DNA from: a virus
Length of the DNA: 64,000 nt
Virus record (IMG/VR): IMGVR_UViG_3300036939_000023
Location: 84,570-148,569 of that record
Reading direction: 5' to 3' (one strand)
Shown here one piece after another: positions 58,511 to 64,000 of the stretch. The notes under the pieces were generated by a model. That model was not told where the DNA came from, ran no database searches, and was given only the letters and a program-made list of their open reading frames with translations. The translations under genes and the position numbers were made by a program. Position 1 is the first letter of the stretch; every line of letters begins with the position of its first letter.

Positions 58511-58771
58511 TTAACCTTCACTAACAAAACTAAGTATTTCATAAGGATAAAAACTAGAATTAGTAGTAAGCAATCCAATTCCAGTATCTCTAGTCATTGT
58601 ATTTAACTCATCCCAAGTATTAGTAACAATATAAGATCTACCTCCAAAAGTATATAAATTAGGTACTGCTTCACCTTCATCACACATAACTAAAGTATCT
58701 AAGTCTTCTTCTTTAATATTCAACTTGTTGTATAGTTCTACTGGAATACTTTCTGAATTTAGTATGAACAT
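58511..58771 (-). CDS. Unknown 86-residue protein
   Basis: MFILNSESIPVELYNKLNIK... is acidic. It is the first gene of the protease operon; the TATAATTAT box lies 21 bases upstream of the ATG. No family is recognised. Confidence 0.6.
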   Translation of the reverse strand: MFILNSESIPVELYNKLNIKEEDLDTLVMCDEGEAVPNLYTFGGRSYIVTNTWDELNTMTRDTGIGLLTTNSSFYPYEILSFVSEG

Positions 58772-58788
58772 GTACTAATTTAATAAAA

Positions 58789-58797
58789 ATAATTATA
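58789..58797 (-). promoter_or_regulatory. TATAATTAT promoter box
   Basis: The leftward -10 ends 21 bases before the ATG at 58771 and would drive the protease operon. Confidence 0.6.
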
Positions 58798-58805
58798 CCA
58801 AGGTA

Positions 58806-59192
58806 TTAAGTTAATAGTGATTTACGTTTATCCACTAATGCTAATCTTTTAAGCTCTAATTCTTCAGTGTTAGTTGTATTAAGTAAATCTACTATTTCAA
58901 TATCTAATAAGCTTTTATCAACATAAACAAATTCTGTTAATTCATTAATAGTACAAACACTAATACTTAATTCGGGATAATCACTATCTAATACGATAAT
59001 AGTAGCTACTTCAATATCACTAACTTTAGTAGCCTTAAATTCAATTATCTTAGCTAACCTAAATTGACTATCATTAAATACTTTAGGTAATTTAACTAAG
59101 ATAAAACTATCTACTATAAAACTGTAATTAGTATTAATTAACATTCTTTTATCTTCCGGAAATAAATCAAATTCATAATGTAATTTACTCAT
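58806..59192 (-). CDS. Unknown 128-residue protein
   Basis: MSKLHYEFDLFPEDKRMLIN... is a beta-rich domain (ATIIVLDSDYPELSISVCTI) with a helical charged end (NTEELELKRLALVDKRKSLL). No family is recognised. Confidence 0.6.
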   Translation of the reverse strand: MSKLHYEFDLFPEDKRMLINTNYSFIVDSFILVKLPKVFNDSQFRLAKIIEFKATKVSDIEVATIIVLDSDYPELSISVCTINELTEFVYVDKSLLDIEIVDLLNTTNTEELELKRLALVDKRKSLLT

Positions 59193-59212
59193 GCAATTTT
59201 AAATAGTTAAAG

Positions 59213-59221
59213 ATAATTATA
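59213..59221 (-). promoter_or_regulatory. TATAATTAT promoter box
   Basis: Leftward CTATAATTATCTTT. The -10 ends 24 bases before the ATG at 59192. Confidence 0.6.
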
Positions 59222-59231
59222 GTTACGTTAA

Positions 59232-59564
59232 TTACTCTCGTTCTAGTGTTACTTGATTTACTGGAATATCACGATAACTAGCATCATACTTACGAGCATA
59301 ATTAAGTTTAGGCATTACTCGTGCTGGTGAGTTAATACGTTCACCTTCAGGATGTTGTGGGTTAGTATAAGTAGTTGCTTTACGAACATAACTTTCAAAA
59401 ATACCAATTGGTGTAATAACTCTATCTCCATCTTTCTGATGAATCATAATCATATCCCAAACAGCATCATAAGCAACTTCACATTGAGCTTTAGTTAATT
59501 TAACTCCTGCAAGTTCTGTTAGGTTCTGAATGTCGTTAATTTGTTGTTGTTTTAAAATGTTCAT
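59232..59564 (-). CDS. HU/IHF-family DNA-binding protein
   Basis: The 110-residue product has an amino-terminal helix pair and the HU beta-arm block IGIFESYVRKATTYTNPQHP then EGERINSPARVMPKLNYARK, which fits the family pattern 'GxFxxxxRxAR..NP.TGE.I..PA...P.F..'. HU-type proteins bend and compact DNA and may act in packaging or late transcription. A divergent promoter region lies at 59590-59606. Confidence 0.75.
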   Translation of the reverse strand: MNILKQQQINDIQNLTELAGVKLTKAQCEVAYDAVWDMIMIHQKDGDRVITPIGIFESYVRKATTYTNPQHPEGERINSPARVMPKLNYARKYDASYRDIPVNQVTLERE

Positions 59565-59607
59565 GTTTTTCTAGTAAAATGTAATTTAAGTATACTCCTT
59601 AATTATA

Positions 59608-59766
59608 GTGACAAATTTGTATTTAGCAAGAGTAATTGAACAAATTAAACAAATAAATGAAGATGTAATAATAGAAGTAGTTGATGATGTTATCACAGTA
59701 ACAAATGGTACTGAAGATATTTACAGTTATTTGTTATTATTATTTGGTAAAGTTATAGTCAAATAA
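59608..59766 (+). CDS. Unknown 52-residue acidic protein
   Basis: A frame from GTG 59608 (TTG 59617 is possible) reads VTNLYLARVIEQIKQINEDV then IIEVVDDVITVTNGTEDIYS. It ends one base before the next ATG, which suggests co-translation. Start and promoter are uncertain; TATACT lies 12 bases upstream. No family is recognised. Confidence 0.5.
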   Translation: MTNLYLARVIEQIKQINEDVIIEVVDDVITVTNGTEDIYSYLLLLFGKVIVK

Positions 59767-59767
59767 A

Positions 59768-60646
59768 ATGTATTTACTAAATCAGTTTGGGTTTTTTGGT
59801 AAGGAAAAGAAAAATAATTTATTACCTAAACTTGGTAGTAAGTTAGGAGGTATTGCTTATGGTGCTAAAAGACAAGTACAAGGAGCTAAAGAAGGATTAA
59901 AAATAGGAATAAATTTAGGTAAAAAAGAATTTAAACGTAGTGGAGATAGTAAAATTAAAAATCCAGTTAAAGTTGCTAGTAAGGCTGGATTACAGATAGG
60001 TAGCAAATTAGGTAAAGCAGTAGGTACTGTTGAAGGAAGAGTTAAAGGTTATAAAAAAGGAAAAGAATTACAAGACAAATTACCTAAATTTAGTTCTAAT
60101 TTATTAATACAATTTGCAAAAAAGAAAAAAACAAATGTAGCTAAAGATGTTGCAGTAGGAGGAGTTATAGGTACTGGTACAGTAGGTGTGGGTACTGGAG
60201 CATATTATTTGAATAATATACGTAGGAGTAAAAAAGGATTAAAAGATAGTTATAAATTAGTAGATATTGGAAGAAAAGGCATGAAAGAAAATCATCCAGA
60301 TAAAATAGCTAAAATATTTGATGATCCAAAATTACAAGAAACAGCAGAAACAGCAGTTAAAAAAGAATTTCAAAAATATAACAACTTAAAAGATATAGGA
60401 CAAAAAGGTATAGATGAATTTGAACCTAAATATTCTAAATCCTATAAAAATATAATTAAAGATGATGCTATATCTACTGGTAAGCGTATTAAATCTAAAG
60501 TAGGTAAAGGAGTTAGTTTACTTAAAGCTAATAAAAGTAAAGCTGCATTAGGATTAGGAGCATTAGCAACTGGAGCTGCAATAGCTAATAAGTTACGTAA
60601 ATCTAGAGCTGATAAAGGTAAACTTAGAGGTAAATATACTAAATAA
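59768..60646 (+). CDS. Basic membrane-penetrating virion protein candidate
   Basis: The 292-residue product is very lysine rich and begins MYLLNQFGFFGKEKKNNLLP. Glycine-rich hydrophobic stretches stand near 127-150 (AVGGVIGTGTVGVGTGAYYL) and 256-276 (ALGLGALATGAAIANKL), and GSKLGG/AGLQIGSKLG units in the first 100 residues resemble glycine zippers. Such proteins are often ejected and line a channel through the host envelope. The gene overlaps the minor head gene by one base. A function as ejected internal protein is inference. Confidence 0.6.
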   Translation: MYLLNQFGFFGKEKKNNLLPKLGSKLGGIAYGAKRQVQGAKEGLKIGINLGKKEFKRSGDSKIKNPVKVASKAGLQIGSKLGKAVGTVEGRVKGYKKGKELQDKLPKFSSNLLIQFAKKKKTNVAKDVAVGGVIGTGTVGVGTGAYYLNNIRRSKKGLKDSYKLVDIGRKGMKENHPDKIAKIFDDPKLQETAETAVKKEFQKYNNLKDIGQKGIDEFEPKYSKSYKNIIKDDAISTGKRIKSKVGKGVSLLKANKSKAALGLGALATGAAIANKLRKSRADKGKLRGKYTK

Positions 60647-63291
60647 TGACAACTTATGACTTAAATAATTTAGTTAGTTTTAATAGTAAGTTAGAAGACT
60701 ATTTTACTAACACTACTACTAAAGCTGTTAATGTTATTTATGAAAACTTCTTAAGTAAAAATATTAGTAAGCTTAAGAGTAAAGATAAAAGTGTACTAAA
60801 AGATATTGCTAAATTAAATATCAATTATGTATTAGTTGATAACTTAAACTTCTTATGGAATAGTGGATTTAACACTAACACTAATAACTTTAGTACTAAT
60901 GTGTTAACTAGTTTTGCTAGTGTTAATAAAACTAATGTAGATAAGAATAAGAAGCTAACTAAAACAATTAGTAAAGAAGATAAAAAGATAGCTAGAGATA
61001 TACGTAAAAGAGATATTGAAGAAAAACGTAAAACACTAAAAGTATTAAATCAAGATATACTTACTAGTGATTTTGGACAAACTTATTTACAAGAACGTAA
61101 TAAAGAAATAGCACGTAACTTTACTAACACTTATCAAGAGAAGATATTTAATAGTATTAACAACTATTTAAATCAACGACTAAGTATTACTAGAGAAAAG
61201 AACTTAATTAACCATTTAAGCTTTAAACGATTAAGTGATTTAACATCAGAAGAAAAAGCTGAATATATTAATGAGTATAATAATTTAGCAGATATTTATG
61301 GATTAAGTGTTGAAAGTTTAGCTACTTATGATTCATTAAAATTTAGTCCTAAAGAACGTATTAGAAGAATAGCTAAAACTGAGTTAAGTGCAGCTTATAA
61401 CTTAGCTAGATATGACGAATTAGTTAGTCAAGGTTACACACAATTTCAAGTAAAGAATAGTGGTAGACCTGATTGTGTTTTATGTAAAAGCAAACATAAC
61501 ACGATAATCACACTAACTGAAATAAATAATATAGATAAAGGATTTACTGATTTTAGAGGTATTGATACTAGAAAAGATAAGAATGCCCCTGAAAATACAA
61601 AATTACTGTTTCCTCCATTTCATCCAGGATGCAGAGATTATTTAGTAGGTATTAGTAAAAAACAACCTAAAGATTCAGTATTAGATAAGTTACAACAAGC
61701 TAGTAATATCTATAACAAAGTTAGTACTATTAACTCAGTAATTGGTTTAGGTAATAGTTTAGCTACTAAATTTTTAGGATTACAAACTGCTAAGAAACAA
61801 CAAGAAGAAGATAATTTACTTAAATTGATTATTGCTAGTGGAAGTATTATGTCAATGTCAATGATGTATTACTTTTTTACTACTACTAAATTAGGTACTG
61901 AAATAGTTGAAAATGTAGTAGATAAAGCTAAAGTAAAAGCTTCTGATATGCTGCTAGAAGGCTCTGTAAAGGTCATTGAATCTACTGCTGATACATTACA
62001 AGATAAATTAAAAGAAGCTGTTTTAAACAAAGATTACATTCAAAGTAGCTTATATGAAACTGGTTACAAACCTCCAACTACTGATACATTATCTCAACAT
62101 TTAAATAAACAACAACGAACAGTAATCAATGAGCAATTAGCTAATGATATTCAAAAATATATTACTAAATCTGATTTACAAGAGTTACTACGTTCTGTAA
62201 TTATTGATAGTGCGGGTATTACTAAATTAAGTGAGTTAGGTAATAGTGATTTTGAGCAAGCTAAATTAAGTGAGTTAGAGATACTACTTAACGCATTAAT
62301 TGTTAACAACAAAACTACTAATAAACAAAAACTATTACAACTAATTTATAAAGAAGAAGCTAAAGTAGTTGCTAAAATACCACTAAACATTAAACAACCA
62401 GATTTAGTACTAATACAAAAAACTGAAAACAAGTTAGTAACTAGTACCACTAAATTAGAAAGATTAGGTACTAACATTACTAAACTAAACAATGAAGTTA
62501 AAAAGAATAAGACCAACTACTTAAAAGATATTGAAACACTAAGAGAATTAGATAGTGAACTAACAGAACAACTAATTGGTATTGAAAGAATTAATAGTGA
62601 ATATAATCAGTTATTAGAAACTACTACTGATAGTAACTTAAGCAAGTATTTAGTAGATAAGATAGCTGAAAACAATAATAAAACCAGTGAATTAAGAAAC
62701 AAGCTTAATAACATTAGTAGTGATTTATATGGTAGTAAATTAGATAATGTAGATCTATCTCTTAAAGATGATTTAGTAACTAGTATCAGAGATAAAGGTA
62801 ATAAGTACTTAGACTTTAGGAACACTAGAACTAGTAAAATTAAAAGTATTAATAAAACATTAGATAATTACAAAGCTGATACTAAATTAGACAAACTAAA
62901 TGTTGAATATATTGATAACAAATTAGCACAGTTAGATATATTAGAACTAGAACTTAATGATTTAAATAAAGATAGTTTAGTGTTAGATAGTATATTAGGT
63001 GATTATGCAATACTTAGTAGAATAGATAATGATACTAAAGATTTAGGTTATACATTTAATAATTACTTAAATACTGCTAGCAAACGTAACAAACAAATAG
63101 CTAATGTAGATAACTTTAAAGAAACTAGTTTAACTAATACTGCTACTAATTTAGATAGTTATAAAAGAAAGCTTATTAAGGCTAAAGCTAAACTACTTAA
63201 TAATGAAGAGATAATTGAGTTTAGTAAATATAGTAAAACATTATGCCATTTAAAGTTAAAGAACATTTTAGAAAAACTAAGAAAGGTTTAA
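60646..63291 (+). CDS. Minor head protein with Mu F domain and long tail domain
   Basis: The 881-residue product has a Mu F/SPP1 gp7-like core at about 230-345: IRRIAKTELSAAYNLARYDE, QVKNSGRPDCVLCKSKHNT and FPPFHPGCRDYLVGI, with CxxC and H/C residues. The amino third is helical. A hydrophobic segment lies near 390-410 (LIIASGSIMSMSMMYYFF) and the last 450 residues are a long charged coiled region rich in asparagine and leucine. The family links portal and capsid; the normal length is 300-550, so the carboxy extension is unusual and may be an ejected or scaffolding part. Confidence 0.78.
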   Translation: MTTYDLNNLVSFNSKLEDYFTNTTTKAVNVIYENFLSKNISKLKSKDKSVLKDIAKLNINYVLVDNLNFLWNSGFNTNTNNFSTNVLTSFASVNKTNVDKNKKLTKTISKEDKKIARDIRKRDIEEKRKTLKVLNQDILTSDFGQTYLQERNKEIARNFTNTYQEKIFNSINNYLNQRLSITREKNLINHLSFKRLSDLTSEEKAEYINEYNNLADIYGLSVESLATYDSLKFSPKERIRRIAKTELSAAYNLARYDELVSQGYTQFQVKNSGRPDCVLCKSKHNTIITLTEINNIDKGFTDFRGIDTRKDKNAPENTKLLFPPFHPGCRDYLVGISKKQPKDSVLDKLQQASNIYNKVSTINSVIGLGNSLATKFLGLQTAKKQQEEDNLLKLIIASGSIMSMSMMYYFFTTTKLGTEIVENVVDKAKVKASDMLLEGSVKVIESTADTLQDKLKEAVLNKDYIQSSLYETGYKPPTTDTLSQHLNKQQRTVINEQLANDIQKYITKSDLQELLRSVIIDSAGITKLSELGNSDFEQAKLSELEILLNALIVNNKTTNKQKLLQLIYKEEAKVVAKIPLNIKQPDLVLIQKTENKLVTSTTKLERLGTNITKLNNEVKKNKTNYLKDIETLRELDSELTEQLIGIERINSEYNQLLETTTDSNLSKYLVDKIAENNNKTSELRNKLNNISSDLYGSKLDNVDLSLKDDLVTSIRDKGNKYLDFRNTRTSKIKSINKTLDNYKADTKLDKLNVEYIDNKLAQLDILELELNDLNKDSLVLDSILGDYAILSRIDNDTKDLGYTFNNYLNTASKRNKQIANVDNFKETSLTNTATNLDSYKRKLIKAKAKLLNNEEIIEFSKYSKTLCHLKLKNILEKLRKV

Positions 63292-64000
63292 CTAGAGTAA
63301 AAGAAACTAGTAGAAAAGATAGAGCTAAGAAATTAGGATTAACAGTAGGAGCTTTAACTACAGTAGGTTTAGCTGCATTAGCCTTAAAGAATAAGTCACT
63401 ATTAAAGACAGCAACTAAAATATCAAGTAAAGCTGATGATGTAGCTGCTAGTAAAGCTAAAGATATTACAAATTTAGTAACACCTAAGAAATTAACTACA
63501 GGTAAAACTTATAATACGTTACCTGATCCGTGGCTAGAAGGCTCTACAACAGCTAGTAAATCTAATAAAGCATTAACTACAGCTAAGAAAGAAACTAAGC
63601 TTTTAACAGGTAGTAAGTACAAAGCAGAAGATATAGCAGACCCTTGGGATAGTTCAGTAAAACCTAAACCTAAATTAAAAAATAAAACTAAAAAAACTAA
63701 TCAATTATTATTATCAGAAGGTAAATATAAGTCTGAAAATATAAGTGATCCGTGGGACGATGAAATAATTAGTGGTACTAATAAAGTATTAACTGTTGAT
63801 AAACGAGTTATCACGAGTAGATCAAGTAAACAAAAACCCTTACTATTAAAACCTGGTAGACCTGAATATGAAGCTCCAACAGTACCTAGCAGAATTAGTA
63901 ATCGAAGAGATAAAGATTTAGCTGGTGAGATTAGAAGTCAAAGAACATTAATAGCTAGAGAACCTAAAGATATAGTAGAAGCTAATAAGAAACTAGAATT
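63243..64000 (+). CDS. Basic virion protein with 36-residue DPW repeats (runs off the edge)
   Basis: This frame overlaps the minor head gene by 49 bases and continues past the right edge; 252 residues are visible. It starts MPFKVKEHFRKTKKGLTRVK (the R.TK.G motif), has a hydrophobic segment near 31-48 and three repeats with tyrosines at residues 90, 126 and 162, exactly 36 apart. Cores are GKTYNTLPDPW, GSKYKAEDIADPW and EGKYKSENISDPW. Linkers are lysine rich. A similar GKSYKADELFD lies in the 40443 product. It is probably a virion-associated binding protein. Confidence 0.65.
   Translation, partial: MPFKVKEHFRKTKKGLTRVKETSRKDRAKKLGLTVGALTTVGLAALALKNKSLLKTATKISSKADDVAASKAKDITNLVTPKKLTTGKTYNTLPDPWLEGSTTASKSNKALTTAKKETKLLTGSKYKAEDIADPWDSSVKPKPKLKNKTKKTNQLLLSEGKYKSENISDPWDDEIISGTNKVLTVDKRVITSRSSKQKPLLLKPGRPEYEAPTVPSRISNRRDKDLAGEIRSQRTLIAREPKDIVEANKKLE

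Noticed and set aside
1-64000. CRISPR array, integrase, attachment sites or insertion sequences
   Set aside because: No regularly spaced direct repeats of 25-40 bases, no tyrosine or serine recombinase motif and no transposase were seen in the window.

Overview
The window looks like part of a large, AT-rich double-stranded DNA phage genome. The evidence is a large terminase subunit (52195-53748), a Mu F-type minor head protein (60646-63291), a probable small terminase (38117-38803), two esterase tail spikes (47431-49365 and 53853-55478), a ClpP-like protease and an HU-like protein. Genes are small and dense, often overlapping as ATGA or TAATG. A cyanobacterial host is my best guess: there is an Hsp20-like protein as in many cyanophages, one GC-rich TTCCGCTACGCTACA word of the kind scattered through filamentous cyanobacterial genomes, and several cyanobacteria-style signalling domains. 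This is inference. No integrase or plasmid partition gene was seen.

Region 1 to 37342 is almost entirely transcribed leftward. It begins with an annealing-protein candidate and an RNA-repair operon (T4 Rnl1-type ligase, polynucleotide kinase/phosphatase, Rnl2-type ligase). About 70 mostly tiny unknown genes follow, broken up by hairpin terminators. Recognisable genes among them are a BRO-N regulator, a NUMOD1 protein, a YopX-like protein, a UvsE endonuclease, one tRNA(CAU), a ribbon-helix-helix regulator and a NusG-like protein. The only rightward gene in this block encodes a class III nucleotidyl cyclase (15204-15764). A block of six genes at 31145-37342 looks less AT-rich and uses its own leader sequence, so it may have a different history. 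A 774-base stretch without genes (37343-38116) separates the two halves and is a candidate origin or packaging site.

Region 38117 to 64000 has genes on both strands and holds the virion and late functions: packaging proteins, three adhesin-like proteins that share domains, two SGNH spikes, basic membrane-penetrating virion proteins and a helicase with an altered P-loop. It also holds membrane-bound sensor-like proteins (PAS-coiled coil-TM, and a TM protein with a possible sensory domain) and a broken TIR-TM gene.

Regulation is unusually legible. A TATAATTAT box lies 16 to 24 bases upstream of at least nine start codons, and also upstream of the tRNA. Two perfect ATGCAA-N4-TTGCAT palindromes lie in front of the BRO-N gene and in the central gap. 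A second inverted repeat lies in front of the operon that encodes the ribbon-helix-helix protein. Several gene pairs share an invariant TAA-TT-ATG junction. Starts, boxes and hairpins were placed by hand and may be off by a few bases.
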